A stretch of 44,071 nucleotides of DNA from Gammaproteobacteria bacterium. GTDB taxonomy: Bacteria; Pseudomonadota; Gammaproteobacteria; Steroidobacterales; Steroidobacteraceae. Below, piece by piece: positions 11,544 through 20,424 of this stretch. The DNA lies in contig JAURLT010000010.1 in NCBI GenBank assembly GCA_030831085.1, forward strand, positions 1-44,071. Direction: 5' to 3'. The notes beneath the pieces were generated by a model. That model was not told where the DNA came from. It saw nothing but the letters and a program-made list of their open reading frames with translations, and made no database searches. The number at the start of each line of letters is the position of its first letter. Positions within the stretch are counted from its first letter, which is position 1. A program made the translations under genes and the position numbers.

Positions 11544-14017
11544 AGCCGGGCTCCGAGGTAGGCGGCCAGGCGCAGCAGGTCGCCGAACACCCCGCCGGCA
11601 GTGACGGCCGGACCGGCCCCGGGCCCCTGGACGATCAGCGCGTTGTCGGCATAGCGGGCAGTGACGAAGCGGACGATGTTGTCGGTCAGGGCGAGGTGCG
11701 CGAAGGGATGCTCCCTGCTGAGCCTCTGGATGCCGACCGTTGCCTGACCATCGGCCGTCAGGCGCCCCACGTAACGCAGCACCTCACCCGCCGCAGCAGC
11801 TTCGGCCTGCAGGCGGGCCATGGGCCCATCGATCTCGTCGAGTCTCGCCATGAATTCTGCAGCTGAACAGTCACGCAGGGCTTCGGGCACGAGGCTCTCA
11901 ACCTGGACGTCTGCCATCTCCAAGTGCAGGCCTATTTCCCGTCCGAGGATGATGAGCTTGCGGGCAACGTCCGTGCCGGAGAGGTCATCACGCGGGTCAG
12001 GCTCGGTGAAACCGAGGTTCTTGGCCTCGTGCACGATCGACGAGAACGCCTGGCTGCCGTCGAATACGTTGAACAGATAAGCAAGGGTCCCGGAAAAAAT
12101 GCCCTCGATGAGTCGCACCTCATCACCGGTGTCCCGCAGGTCTCGCAGGGTGGTGACGATCGGCAGACCGGCGCCAACCGTTGCCTCATAGAGGAAATGG
12201 GCGCCAGACTGTCGCCTGGCCTCGCGGAGCTGACGGTAGTAAGCCAGGCTGCCACTGTTGGCCTTCTTGTTCGGCGTCACCACATGGACACCCCGGGCTA
12301 ACCAGCCGGCATAGTGGCTCGCGACATCGTCGTCCGCAGTGCAGTCGATAATGACGCTGTGCGGCAGGTGCTCGGTAACGACATGCGACTCGAAGGCCCG
12401 GAGGTCGGTCGGTTGACCGTCCTTCAGCAGGTCGCGCCAGCGCCCCAGATCGACGCCAGGATCGGCCAGCAGCATGCTGCGCGAACCCGCAATGGCCCGG
12501 ATCCTCAGGTCGACGTTGAAGTCCTGCTTGAGCCGCGCCACCTGTGAGGAAAGCTGGTCGAGCAGCACGGAACCGACCGTGCCTGGCCCCAGCACTCCGA
12601 TCGACAGCGTATTGGGCGAAAGATAGAAGGCAGCATGCACCGCACGCAGCGCGCGGGTCACGTCCTCGCCGCCGATGACCGCCGAGATGTTGCGCTCCGA
12701 GGCACCCTGGGCGATCGCCTTGACGTTGACCCCTGCCCAGCCGAGCGCATCGAACACCATGGCGGCTACACCGTGCTTGCCGGCCATGCCGTCGCCGACG
12801 ACGGCTATGATCGCGCAGCCGGAACTGACCTCCACGCTCTGGATCTGGTTCTCACGCAGTTCAGCACTGAAGGCCCGTCGCAGGACCCGGTCCGCAAGGG
12901 CCGCCTGGGTCTCAGGGATCGCGAAACAGATGGAGTGTTCGGAACTGCCCTGGGAAATCAGGATGACCGAGATGTCCTCGTCACGCAGCGCACCGAACAG
13001 GCGCTGTGCCGTGCCGGGCACGCCGATCATGCCGGCACCCTCGACGTTAACCAGCGCTACCGCGTCGATGCTGGTGATGCCCTTGACCGTCTCTGCGCCC
13101 TCGGACCGCTCGCAAATCACCGTGCCCGGACCCTCGGGTGAGAAGGTGTTGCGGATGCGAATGGGAATGCGCCGCTCGACGGCGGGAGCCATGGTCTGCG
13201 GATGGATCACCTTGGCGCCAAAATAGGCGAGCTCCATGGCTTCGTTGTAGGACAGGGCTTCGATCAGGCGCGCTTCGGGCACGCGCCGGGGGTCAGCCGA
13301 GAGCACACCATCCACGTCGGTCCAGATCACGATCTCGCCGGCACCGAGCAGGGCACCAAAGATGGAGGCCGAGTAGTCGCTGCCGTTACGGCCGAGGGTT
13401 GTTTGCAGGCCCTGTGCATCGACCGCGATAAAACCGGTGATCACCGCCACGCCGTCCCGGGCGAACTCGCTACGAGCAGCCACGCGCTCCCGGCTGCGCT
13501 CCCACTGCACGCCGGGGCCGAGCGGCCCCCACTCGACCACCAGGCACTCGCGGGCATCGACCCAGCTGACGTGGGCGCTCTTGGCGCGAGACTGCAGGAA
13601 GGCCGTGAACAGGCGGGTGGACCAGATCTCGCCGAAGCCGGCGATCAGGTCCCTGACCCGTTCGCCAGCAGAGCGGATCAGGGAAACGGTCTGCAGGATG
13701 CCGCGGATGTCCTCCAGGTCCTGGCCGAACCCGGCCAGAAACGTCTGGGAGCCCTTTGCACCCAGCAGTTCCTCGGCCATGCCGGCGTGCCGGCCCGCAA
13801 GCTCATCGAGGGCCGCATCGTAGGCCGCTCGATCCCTGCGCTCTGCAGCCGCCACCATGCCCAGCAGCCGATCGGTGACCCCACGCGCCGCCGACAACAC
13901 CACGGCGAGGCGCGGGGCCGGGTCTGACTCCACGATGTGAGCGACACGCCGGAAGCAGTCGGCGTCTGCGACGCTCGAGCCGCCGAATTTGTGCACTTTC
14001 CAGGCCGTCGGGGTCAT
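11540..14017 (-). CDS. thrA: Bifunctional aspartokinase I / homoserine dehydrogenase I
   Basis: Catalyses the first and third steps from aspartate to threonine. The 825 residues match E. coli ThrA (about 820). The aspartokinase half opens with KFGGSSVAD (10-18) and includes GRNGSDYSASIFG and WTDVDGVLSADPR. Central ACT regulatory segments (about 310-460) include VEGAGMIGVPG and SSGCAIIAVVGDGM. The homoserine dehydrogenase half begins at IGVLGPGTVGSVLLDQL (about 475) and holds VTPNKKANSGS and EATVGAGLPIVTTL. Presence of ACT repeats suggests threonine feedback. A sigma70-like promoter lies upstream with no room for a leader peptide attenuator of the E. coli kind. Confidence 0.96.
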   Translation of the reverse strand: MTPTAWKVHKFGGSSVADADCFRRVAHIVESDPAPRLAVVLSAARGVTDRLLGMVAAAERRDRAAYDAALDELAGRHAGMAEELLGAKGSQTFLAGFGQDLEDIRGILQTVSLIRSAGERVRDLIAGFGEIWSTRLFTAFLQSRAKSAHVSWVDARECLVVEWGPLGPGVQWERSRERVAARSEFARDGVAVITGFIAVDAQGLQTTLGRNGSDYSASIFGALLGAGEIVIWTDVDGVLSADPRRVPEARLIEALSYNEAMELAYFGAKVIHPQTMAPAVERRIPIRIRNTFSPEGPGTVICERSEGAETVKGITSIDAVALVNVEGAGMIGVPGTAQRLFGALRDEDISVILISQGSSEHSICFAIPETQAALADRVLRRAFSAELRENQIQSVEVSSGCAIIAVVGDGMAGKHGVAAMVFDALGWAGVNVKAIAQGASERNISAVIGGEDVTRALRAVHAAFYLSPNTLSIGVLGPGTVGSVLLDQLSSQVARLKQDFNVDLRIRAIAGSRSMLLADPGVDLGRWRDLLKDGQPTDLRAFESHVVTEHLPHSVIIDCTADDDVASHYAGWLARGVHVVTPNKKANSGSLAYYRQLREARRQSGAHFLYEATVGAGLPIVTTLRDLRDTGDEVRLIEGIFSGTLAYLFNVFDGSQAFSSIVHEAKNLGFTEPDPRDDLSGTDVARKLIILGREIGLHLEMADVQVESLVPEALRDCSAAEFMARLDEIDGPMARLQAEAAAAGEVLRYVGRLTADGQATVGIQRLSREHPFAHLALTDNIVRFVTARYADNALIVQGPGAGPAVTAGGVFGDLLRLAAYLGARL

Positions 14018-14055
14018 GGGGAACTCAATGTGGAGGAGGCTGAAAAAACTTCGCG

Positions 14056-14084
14056 AATCTACCGTCAGGATTGCGCTAAATCAA
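14056..14084 (-). promoter_or_regulatory. Putative sigma70 promoter of thrABC
   Basis: Read on the minus strand, TTGATT (14084-14079) and TAGATT (14061-14056) are separated by exactly 17 bases. Each matches four of six consensus bases. The predicted start near 14049 leaves a leader of about 30 bases before thrA ATG 14017. This is pattern matching only. Confidence 0.45.
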
Positions 14085-14118
14085 GCAAAACAACTACTTG
14101 GAATCAGTTTCTGCGGCC

Positions 14119-14502
14119 TCAGCGCCTCCGTTCATGCCAGGCCCGGAGCAGTGTGCTGCCTCCCGGCAGGCGCAGCAATTTGAGCAGCGCAAGGGCAACG
14201 GAACGCGAAAACGGCCGCAACTGGAACGGCCTGGACAGGGGCTCCAGCAGGACCGTGGCTTGGGTGATGAGCTGGTAGCCACTGACGCGGCCGCTGAAGT
14301 GTCCCTCGCTGGACTGCAACTGGCAGTCATCCGTTCCGCGAAGATAGACCACAAGGTGGCTGAGTCGCGCCGGAGGCAGCGGGCCTGACCAGTTCTCGAG
14401 CAGGCAGTCCCGTTCCGCCGCACGCAGACGCAGCACGCGCCCACCCGCGGCGCTCGCGAGCTCGCAGTCCTCAGCCTCGAAAATCCGCTCCACTGCGCTC
14501 AA
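14119..14502 (-). CDS. Hypothetical protein downstream of sialidase-fold lipoprotein
   Basis: I do not recognise this 127-residue product. It has no signal peptide or clear membrane span. It is rich in Arg and Leu, contains ERDCLLENWSGPLPPARL and GHFSGRVSGYQLITQATV, and has a basic C-terminus ending ERRR. It likely starts at TTG 14502, overlapping the upstream TGA (TTGA), or at GTG 14493; neither has a strong ribosome site. Coupling to the lipoprotein gene suggests co-expression. The pattern of beta-like segments could be a small ligand-binding fold, but nothing supports a function. Confidence 0.5.
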   Translation of the reverse strand: MSAVERIFEAEDCELASAAGGRVLRLRAAERDCLLENWSGPLPPARLSHLVVYLRGTDDCQLQSSEGHFSGRVSGYQLITQATVLLEPLSRPFQLRPFSRSVALALLKLLRLPGGSTLLRAWHERRR

Positions 14503-15713
14503 TCCGGCAGCGCGAGGGTGGCGGAACGGACGGTTCTGACCTCGCCTTCTACGTCCGTCCACGCCAGCACCAGCCCGTCTCCACCGCTGACCATCTGCGG
14601 AAAGCCCGAGGGCCGCCCTGCCGCCGTGCGGCCCACCTCCATCACCGGCCCGAATTCGCCCCCGGCGCTTACTCGCACCAGCCGCAGGCTGGCCTGCTGT
14701 TCCACCTGCTCCAGCCAGCTGAGCACGGCGTCGCGCTCGCTGACGGCCACCACGTCCACCCGCCCCAGGGCGGCAAGCGCCGGCACCTCGATGGCCTCCT
14801 CGAAGTGCTCGCCGCCGTCCATCGACCAGGCGATCCTCACCCGGGGCCGGTCCTCGGCCCCCGTAAACCAGGCCACCACGACTGATTCACCCATACTGTC
14901 GATGGCCGGACCATTGACCGGGCAGCCCCCGATCTCCCAGCCGTCCACACCCACCAGCGACGGCTCCGTCCACGCGGTCCCATCATGGCGGGCCACGGCA
15001 ATGTCACGAATTTCCCCCCGGCTGCGATCGCGATACACCACCACCGGTCCTTGCCTGGTCACGGTGACGTCGGTCTGGCAACAGTCACAGGTCAGCTCAT
15101 CGAGTACCGATTCGCGGTCGCGCGACCCGTCCGCGGCAACGCGCGCCGTCCTGAGGGTCATCCCGCCCGCGTCCTGTGCACCATGCGAGTGCCCGCCGCC
15201 GCCGGTCTCGCGCCCATCAAGCCAGACCACCCCCGTGCCGCCGTCCCAGGGAAACAGAGTGACGAAACCATGCTCGGTGGGTGTGCCATCGTCGTGCGGC
15301 GAACCGATCACTTGCCAGTTGGCGCCCGGCGCAAGGGACATCGCCATGACAACATCGTAGGCATAGCCGCCTTCTGGCCGGCGCTGCAGCCAATGCGCAG
15401 CCCACGGACCCCGGTCGGCGGGCAGCACGGAGGGAAAGTCGGCCCAGTTGACGAACCAGTCAGCGCCTCGGGCCACCTCTACCGGTTCACCCCAGCCGGC
15501 CTTCGCAAGACGGCTGACCAGCAACCGGGTCGCGCCTTCGGTGGGCTCGAGCCAGCTGAGGACGACCAACCCCGACTCGGTACGGGCGAGATGCGGCTGA
15601 GCGCTCCCGGTCCCGGCCGCAAGCGCCAGAGGCCTCGGCACAGTCGGCCTGGATGACTCTCCGCAGGCGGCCAGCGCCAGCCCCACTAAGGCAACCATCC
15701 CCAGGCTACGCAT
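14499..15713 (-). CDS. Sialidase-fold (BNR/beta-propeller) lipoprotein
   Basis: The 404-residue product starts with a lipoprotein signal whose lipobox LAAC puts the lipidated Cys at 17, so it should be anchored in the envelope. The rest resembles a sialidase-type beta-propeller: repeated VVxW/LSW strands and an Asp-box-like SMDGGEHF. A Cys cluster TCDCCQTD (C209, C211, C212) and a Gly/His stretch GGGGHSHG (171-178) may bind metal. No catalytic Arg triad or FRIP motif of true sialidases is evident, so enzymatic activity is doubtful. AGGAGG precedes the ATG inside the end of the nucleotidyltransferase gene, which it overlaps by eight bases. Confidence 0.75.
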   Translation of the reverse strand: MRSLGMVALVGLALAACGESSRPTVPRPLALAAGTGSAQPHLARTESGLVVLSWLEPTEGATRLLVSRLAKAGWGEPVEVARGADWFVNWADFPSVLPADRGPWAAHWLQRRPEGGYAYDVVMAMSLAPGANWQVIGSPHDDGTPTEHGFVTLFPWDGGTGVVWLDGRETGGGGHSHGAQDAGGMTLRTARVAADGSRDRESVLDELTCDCCQTDVTVTRQGPVVVYRDRSRGEIRDIAVARHDGTAWTEPSLVGVDGWEIGGCPVNGPAIDSMGESVVVAWFTGAEDRPRVRIAWSMDGGEHFEEAIEVPALAALGRVDVVAVSERDAVLSWLEQVEQQASLRLVRVSAGGEFGPVMEVGRTAAGRPSGFPQMVSGGDGLVLAWTDVEGEVRTVRSATLALPD

Positions 15714-16335
15714 CCTTATCCTCCTCAGGCCAGGTCAGCGCGATTCCCCGCTCAGTCAGCAACTGCTCCACATCCAGTTGGCTATCGACATCCAGGACGT
15801 AGCCGGCCTGGTCTGTATCGAGCCAGCATGGCTCTCCATGCTGATCGAGCCACTCGCGGCAAGCAACTCCGGGCGGCGCTGCCAGGACTTCCACCCTGGC
15901 GCGGTCAGGCAGGATAACGGGATTGCCGCGCCGACCGCCTACGCGAGGAATGACCGGTAGTTTCCCACCCAGCCGCCGCCATTGGTCAATCAATCGCCGA
16001 GCATCGGCCACCTCCAGCGCAGGCTGGTCGGCAAGAGCCACCACGAAACCTGCGAGGCCCTCGGGCAGGGCTGCCAGACCCCGACGAACGGAGGCTCGCT
16101 TGCCGGTGGCATAGTCCGGGGCAAGGATGACCTCTGCCGCCAGATCCTGGACCTCGGGCGCCAGTTCCTCCGACCGATGGCCGAGCACGACCACCAGGGG
16201 ACTCACACCGGCCTCGAGCAGGATGAGGGCATTGCGCCGGAGAAGTGAGACGCCATCGCGCCGCAGCAGGGCCTTGGGGCGACCGCCAAGGCGCTTCGCC
16301 TCGCCTGCCGCCAGCAGCACACCGCCGATTGCCAC
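15706..16335 (-). CDS. MobA/MocA-like NTP transferase
   Basis: The 209-residue protein belongs to the MobA-like nucleotidyltransferase fold: N-terminal GVLLAAGEAKRLGGRPKALL carries the NTP-binding signature, and VVALADQPAL holds the metal-binding Asp. Family members transfer GMP or CMP to molybdopterin (MobA, MocA), and others act on unrelated substrates. MsrP elsewhere in this window needs Mo cofactor, but the genes are far apart and the link is only suggestive. The start is GTG 16335, 29 bases after the 3' end of tRNA-Lys on the same strand. It is followed by the sialidase-fold lipoprotein with an eight-base overlap. Confidence 0.8.
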   Translation of the reverse strand: MAIGGVLLAAGEAKRLGGRPKALLRRDGVSLLRRNALILLEAGVSPLVVVLGHRSEELAPEVQDLAAEVILAPDYATGKRASVRRGLAALPEGLAGFVVALADQPALEVADARRLIDQWRRLGGKLPVIPRVGGRRGNPVILPDRARVEVLAAPPGVACREWLDQHGEPCWLDTDQAGYVLDVDSQLDVEQLLTERGIALTWPEEDKDA

Positions 16336-16363
16336 GCCAGAACCTCGCCACCCGTCTGGGAGA

Positions 16364-16438
16364 TGGTGGGCCGTGATGGGATCGAACCATCGACCAACCG
16401 GTTAAAAGCCGGATGCTCTACCGCTGAGCTAACGGCCC
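16364..16438 (-). tRNA. tRNA-Lys (anticodon TTT), CCA encoded
   Basis: On the minus strand GGGCCGT pairs perfectly with ACGGCCC as acceptor stem. The D arm is GCTC-AGCGGTA-GAGC, the anticodon loop CTTTTAA and the T arm GATGG-TTCGATC-CCATC, followed by A and encoded CCA. The anticodon stem TCCGG/CCGGT has a T27-T43 mismatch at its top; E. coli tRNA-Lys has G-U there. It lies between queC and the MobA-like gene, all on the same strand. Confidence 0.97.
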
Positions 16439-16458
16439 GACGCAAAAAAGGAGCGCGG

Positions 16459-16464
16459 ATGATA
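16459..16464 (-). promoter_or_regulatory. Putative -10 element of tRNA-Lys
   Basis: On the minus strand TATCAT is followed by a GC-rich discriminator (CCGCGC), the arrangement expected for a stable-RNA promoter under stringent control. A matching -35 hexamer is weak (TGCCGA at 17 bases). The tRNA 5' end is 21 bases downstream of the element. Confidence 0.4.
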
Positions 16465-16502
16465 ACCGATCCGGCCCCGGGTCGGCAGCCCCGGGGTCGG
16501 CG

Positions 16503-17177
16503 TCAAAAATACCGGGTCGGGTCAACCACGCCAGCCGCGGCAAAGCCCTCGCGGCGCAAGCGGCAACTGTCGCAGAGCCCGCAGGCCCGCCCGGCGTCAT
16601 CGGCCTGATAGCAGGATACTGTCTGCGCGAAATCAACGCCGAGCGCTTGCCCGCGACGAATGATGTCGGCCTTGCTCAGCTGGATCAAGGGCGCGTGCAC
16701 ACTGAAGCGCCCACCCTCCACGCCGGCCCGCGTGGCGAGGTTGGCGAGACCCTCAAAGGCCTCGATGAAAGCTGGTCGGCAATCGGGATAGCCGGAGTAA
16801 TCGACGGCATTGACCCCAATGAAGAGGTCCTCCGCATCCAGCACCTCTGCCCAACCCAGGGCCAGGGCCAGGAAGACCGTGTTCCGCGCAGGCACGTAGG
16901 TGACAGGGATGCCGGCAGACGATTGGGTGGGCACCTCTATAGCCGGGTCCGTCAGGGCCGAGCCACCCAGGACATCAATGCCAATCCTGATCACCTTGTG
17001 GGCCACTACACCCAGCGAAGTCGCCACCCGCGCCGCCGCCGCCAATTCAGCCCGGTGACGCTGACCGTAGTCGAAACTCAGGGCATGACAGGCGTAACCC
17101 TGCTCGCGCGCGATCGCCAGCACGGTCGCCGAATCAAGGCCTCCCGAGACGAGCACCACCGCCGGCCTGCCGCTCAT
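16503..17177 (-). CDS. queC: 7-cyano-7-deazaguanine synthase
   Basis: ATP-dependent conversion of 7-carboxy-7-deazaguanine to preQ0 in queuosine synthesis, using the product of QueE. The 224 residues start [20 protein letters not shown], with the PP-loop SGGLDS, and end with the zinc Cys set SCYQADD...[14 protein letters not shown] 17177 overlaps the queE stop (ATGA); a longer start seven codons upstream would run into queE. It is the last gene of the ruv-tol-que array, 64 bases before tRNA-Lys. Confidence 0.95.
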   Translation of the reverse strand: MSGRPAVVLVSGGLDSATVLAIAREQGYACHALSFDYGQRHRAELAAAARVATSLGVVAHKVIRIGIDVLGGSALTDPAIEVPTQSSAGIPVTYVPARNTVFLALALGWAEVLDAEDLFIGVNAVDYSGYPDCRPAFIEAFEGLANLATRAGVEGGRFSVHAPLIQLSKADIIRRGQALGVDFAQTVSCYQADDAGRACGLCDSCRLRREGFAAAGVVDPTRYF

Positions 17178-17815
17178 CGCCCGGCCTCCCCGCCCCACAG
17201 GAGCTTATGGAGCTGCACCTGCATGCGTACGGGCAGGCGGTCCTCAACGATCCAATCGGCCAGCTGCGTCGCGGGCAGATCCTCCGCGCTGGGAGAAAAC
17301 CAGACCGTGCAGCGCTCGTGCAGCGCTTGATCGAGGACGCGCTGCCTTGACCAGTCATAGTCGAACCGGTCACGCAGGACAAATTTCAGCTGGTCCCGCT
17401 CGGTGAGCAGCTCGAGGTTCTCGGCACGATTTCGCTGTGACTCTCCCGAGCCCGGCGGCTTCACGTCGACCACTCGCGAAACCCTGGGATCGACAGCTGC
17501 AATGTCGAGGGCACCGCTGGTCTCCAGCGACACCTCGAAGCCCGTGTCGCACAAGGCGGCGAGCAAGTCGAGGCAGCTGGCTTGGGCCAGCGGCTCTCCC
17601 CCGGTAACGCAGACGTGCCGCACCCCGCTGGCCTGCGCAAGCCCAATAAGGTCGTCAATCCCCTGCCATGCTCCGCCGCTGAAGGCGTAAGCCGTATCGC
17701 ACCAGGTACAACGCAGGGGGCAGCCGGTCAGGCGGATGAAGAACGTCGGCCAGCCGCTCGCCAGGGCTTCACCTTGCAGCGAGGTGAACGTCTCGGTGAC
17801 CTTGAGTCTTTTCAC
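17174..17815 (-). CDS. queE: 7-carboxy-7-deazaguanine synthase
   Basis: Radical SAM enzyme forming the deazapurine ring of queuosine precursors from 6-carboxytetrahydropterin. The 213-residue protein has the cluster motif [13 protein letters not shown] (C32, C36, C39), preceded by [19 protein letters not shown], which contacts substrate, and followed by [10 protein letters not shown], the GGEP SAM motif. C-x3-C-x2-C is the classic radical SAM spacing. ATG 17815 overlaps the cpoB stop (ATGA), and the 3' end overlaps queC. Confidence 0.95.
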   Translation of the reverse strand: MKRLKVTETFTSLQGEALASGWPTFFIRLTGCPLRCTWCDTAYAFSGGAWQGIDDLIGLAQASGVRHVCVTGGEPLAQASCLDLLAALCDTGFEVSLETSGALDIAAVDPRVSRVVDVKPPGSGESQRNRAENLELLTERDQLKFVLRDRFDYDWSRQRVLDQALHERCTVWFSPSAEDLPATQLADWIVEDRLPVRMQVQLHKLLWGGEAGR

Positions 17816-18534
17816 CGGCCCTCGGCACGCATTCGCTCGAGTCGCCGGGCTGCCTCGGCGGCGGCCGGCGTGTCCGGGTGGAGTTGACTCACCTCGGTCA
17901 GGGTGCGCCGCGCCTCAAGGTCGCGCTTGAGTTCGTACTGACAGAATCCCGCCTTCAGCAGCGCATCCGGGGCTTTTTGCGCAGAAGTGTTGGCTGCCAC
18001 CTGGAGAAAGATGGTCAGGGCGCCAGCGAAGTCCCGCTCGGCGTAGTGGACCTCGCCCAGCCAATAACGGGCATTCCCGGCCAGTTCGTGGTCGGGATAC
18101 CGGGATATAAAGCCATCCAGGGTAGCCCTGGCCTCTGGATATTGGCCCGCCTTGAGTTCATCGAGTGCGCGTCGATACTCACTGTCCGGATCACTGCCGA
18201 GGCCAGGCGCGATGGCCGCCTGACGTGTCCGGTTCTCCAGTTCTGCCAACCGCCCGTCCAGGTCCACGTACTGACTGCGCTGGCTGGACGACTGCCTGCC
18301 AAGTTGCTGGCGCAACTCCTCGACCTGGCCACGCAGGTTGCGAAGCTCGGCAGACAGGGTGTCCACCTGCCGGGACAATTCCAGCAGCGCGCGAGTGTCA
18401 TCCTTTTGCGCAGCAGCCTCGAGCCGCTGCAGGCGTTCCTCCAGTTCGGCACGGCTGGGGGCCGCCGCTGCAGGGAGGGCCAGCATGGCGACCCACAGGA
18501 ACAGGGCTGCTGGCAGTTCAGGCCGACGCTTCAC
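17812..18534 (-). CDS. cpoB: Cell division coordinator CpoB (YbgF, Tol-Pal system)
   Basis: Periplasmic protein coupling peptidoglycan synthesis to Tol-Pal constriction. The 240 residues carry an N-terminal signal peptide (cleavage near APS, residue 27) and a coiled-coil oligomerisation segment (about 28-85: LEERLQRLEAAAQ and LRNLRGQVEELRQQLG). C-terminal TPR repeats cover about 120-235 (YRRALDELKAGQYPEARATL, then YWLGEVHYAERDFAGAL). The start overlaps the pal stop by ATGA and the stop overlaps queE. Confidence 0.94.
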   Translation of the reverse strand: MKRRPELPAALFLWVAMLALPAAAAPSRAELEERLQRLEAAAQKDDTRALLELSRQVDTLSAELRNLRGQVEELRQQLGRQSSSQRSQYVDLDGRLAELENRTRQAAIAPGLGSDPDSEYRRALDELKAGQYPEARATLDGFISRYPDHELAGNARYWLGEVHYAERDFAGALTIFLQVAANTSAQKAPDALLKAGFCQYELKRDLEARRTLTEVSQLHPDTPAAAEAARRLERMRAEGR

Positions 18535-19094
18535 TGGCGGCCGATGATTTCGACCCGACGATTGCGCGCGTGGGCTTCCTCGGTGCCGCCTTCCATCGCA
18601 AGCCGCTCCTCGCCGAGGCTCACGGTCTGCACCTGGGATTCGGCTACCCCAAGCAGCAGCAGCGCACGACGCACGGCCTGCGCTCGCCGTTCGCCCAAGG
18701 CGATGTTGTACTCGCGCGAGCCCCGTTCGTCGGTGTGGCCCTCGAGCCGGACCGCAAGCGCACGATTGGCCGTCAGGCGCCTGGCCTCTGCGGCGATCAG
18801 CTCCGCGTACTGGCTGCCAACGGTGCTGCTGTCGTACTCGAAATACACGATGCGGCTATCGCCAACCGCAGCGCCAGCATCGGACTCCGCACCCGCAGCG
18901 TCGGTATCCGGCAGGCTGGAGGCCTCGCCCGCACCGCCCCAGGTCGCCGCACCGGTGGACGCCCCGGCTTGCTCCTGAGCAGGCGCGTCCTCACCGGCGC
19001 GATCGCGATCCCGGCGAGAGTCACGGTCGCTCGAACAGGCGCCGAGCGCCAACAGCAGAAAGCCCGCCAACAAGCTGCGATGAAGGGTGTTCAT
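18531..19094 (-). CDS. pal: Peptidoglycan-associated lipoprotein Pal
   Basis: Outer-membrane lipoprotein that binds peptidoglycan and TolB. The 187-residue product has a lipobox LGAC with the acylated Cys at 20 and a low-complexity linker with acidic and Ala/Gly residues (about 21-72). An OmpA-like domain follows, with IVYFEYDSSTVG, LEGHTDERGSREYNIALGERRA and NRRVEIIGR. The peptidoglycan-binding Asp and Arg are in place. It starts 30 bases after tolB and overlaps cpoB by four bases. Confidence 0.96.
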   Translation of the reverse strand: MNTLHRSLLAGFLLLALGACSSDRDSRRDRDRAGEDAPAQEQAGASTGAATWGGAGEASSLPDTDAAGAESDAGAAVGDSRIVYFEYDSSTVGSQYAELIAAEARRLTANRALAVRLEGHTDERGSREYNIALGERRAQAVRRALLLLGVAESQVQTVSLGEERLAMEGGTEEAHARNRRVEIIGRQ

Positions 19095-19124
19095 GTCACG
19101 ACTCCGTTTGGATGCCCTATGTTA

Positions 19125-20420
19125 CTACTTGAGCAGCGGCGACCACGCAGGTTCCCTGAGGTCGCCACCGCCGATTGCCAGGCGCTGTCGAACCGCGCCG
19201 TCCGAGGAGACGGTCTCCAGCACTCCGCGACGGCCGTCCCTTGCCGCGTAGATGAGCGTGGCCCCGTTGGGCCCGATGCTCGGTGATTCGTCCTCGCTGC
19301 CGGGCGTGAGGAGGATTCGACCGCCGCGCTCAAGGTCGAACCAGCCGATCCGATACTTCCCCCCCTCAAGGGTGACCGTTGCCAGATGCCGCCCGTCGGG
19401 CGAGATCCTGGGGCGGGCATTGTATGCCCCCTCGAAGGTGACCCGTTCCGCCGTGCCCCCGCTGACAGGCACCCGATAGACCTGGGGACGCCCGCCCCGA
19501 TCCGAGGTGAAATAGACCACCCGTCCATCGGGGCTGAAGGACGGTTCAGTGTCGATGGCAGTGGAGTCGGTCAGGCGGACCAAGTCCTGGTCCGCCAGGT
19601 TGAGTAGGTACACGTCGACGTTACCGTCACGCCGGGAGAGTGCCACCGCGAGTCGCTTGCCGTCCGGCGAGAACACCGGCGAGCCGTTGATGCCGCTGCG
19701 TGCCGAGACCCGGGCGCGTTGCCCGGTGGCCAGGTCCTGGACGTAGATGGCCGACAGGCCAGACTCGAAGGACACATAGGCAAGGCGTGCGCCGTCAGGC
19801 GACCAGGCCGGGGACATGATCGGCATGGGCGAGCGCAGCACCACCCGTGGGTCATGCCCGTCGGAATCGGCCACCTCGAGCCGGTAACGCGCTGCGCGAC
19901 CGCTGCCCTCTGCCACCACATAGGCCACGCGGCTGGCAAAGGCGCCGCCTATCCCGAGCAGGCGCTGGTGAACCGCATCAGCAATACGGTGCGCGGCCCA
20001 GCGCCAGCGCGTGCCCTGCACCGGCAGGACCTCACCCAGCGCGCGCTGCCCATTGAGCACGTTGACCAGCTCGTAGCGCACTTCCCGACCACCACCGGGC
20101 AGCGCATTCCAGCGACCGACCAGCACGTAGTCTACCTTGAGCATGCGCCAGTCCGCCGCATCCACCTCCGAGGCCTGCGCGGGCGTCTCGATCATCGCGC
20201 TGCGCGGCAAGGCCCGGAAGCGCCCGCTGCGCTCGAGATCGGCGGTGACCACCTCGGCAATGGCGCCCCCCGCGCCGGCGGCCTCGGCAAAGGGCACGAT
20301 GGCGATGGCAATGGGATCAGCGACGCCGCGGGTTACCTGGACCTGAAGTTGCGCCTGGGCCGGAAGCGCGCAGATCAGTAGCACCCAGGCCAACAGGCCG
20401 CCACCTACGAACTCACGCAC
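19125..20420 (-). CDS. tolB: Tol-Pal system protein TolB
   Basis: Periplasmic beta-propeller linking Pal, TolA and outer-membrane proteins. The 431 residues have a signal peptide ending ALPAQA, an N-terminal alpha/beta domain (about 30-160), then about six WD40-like PD40 repeats (SPDGARLAYVSFESG, FSPDGKRLAVALSRRDG, FSPDGRVVYFTSDRGG). The start is GTG 20420, preceded by GAGGAG (20433-20428) seven bases away inside the end of tolA; an in-frame TTG at 20441 lies in tolA and is less likely. Stop precedes pal by 30 bases. Confidence 0.95.
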   Translation of the reverse strand: MREFVGGGLLAWVLLICALPAQAQLQVQVTRGVADPIAIAIVPFAEAAGAGGAIAEVVTADLERSGRFRALPRSAMIETPAQASEVDAADWRMLKVDYVLVGRWNALPGGGREVRYELVNVLNGQRALGEVLPVQGTRWRWAAHRIADAVHQRLLGIGGAFASRVAYVVAEGSGRAARYRLEVADSDGHDPRVVLRSPMPIMSPAWSPDGARLAYVSFESGLSAIYVQDLATGQRARVSARSGINGSPVFSPDGKRLAVALSRRDGNVDVYLLNLADQDLVRLTDSTAIDTEPSFSPDGRVVYFTSDRGGRPQVYRVPVSGGTAERVTFEGAYNARPRISPDGRHLATVTLEGGKYRIGWFDLERGGRILLTPGSEDESPSIGPNGATLIYAARDGRRGVLETVSSDGAVRQRLAIGGGDLREPAWSPLLK

Positions 20421-20424
20421 TGAA

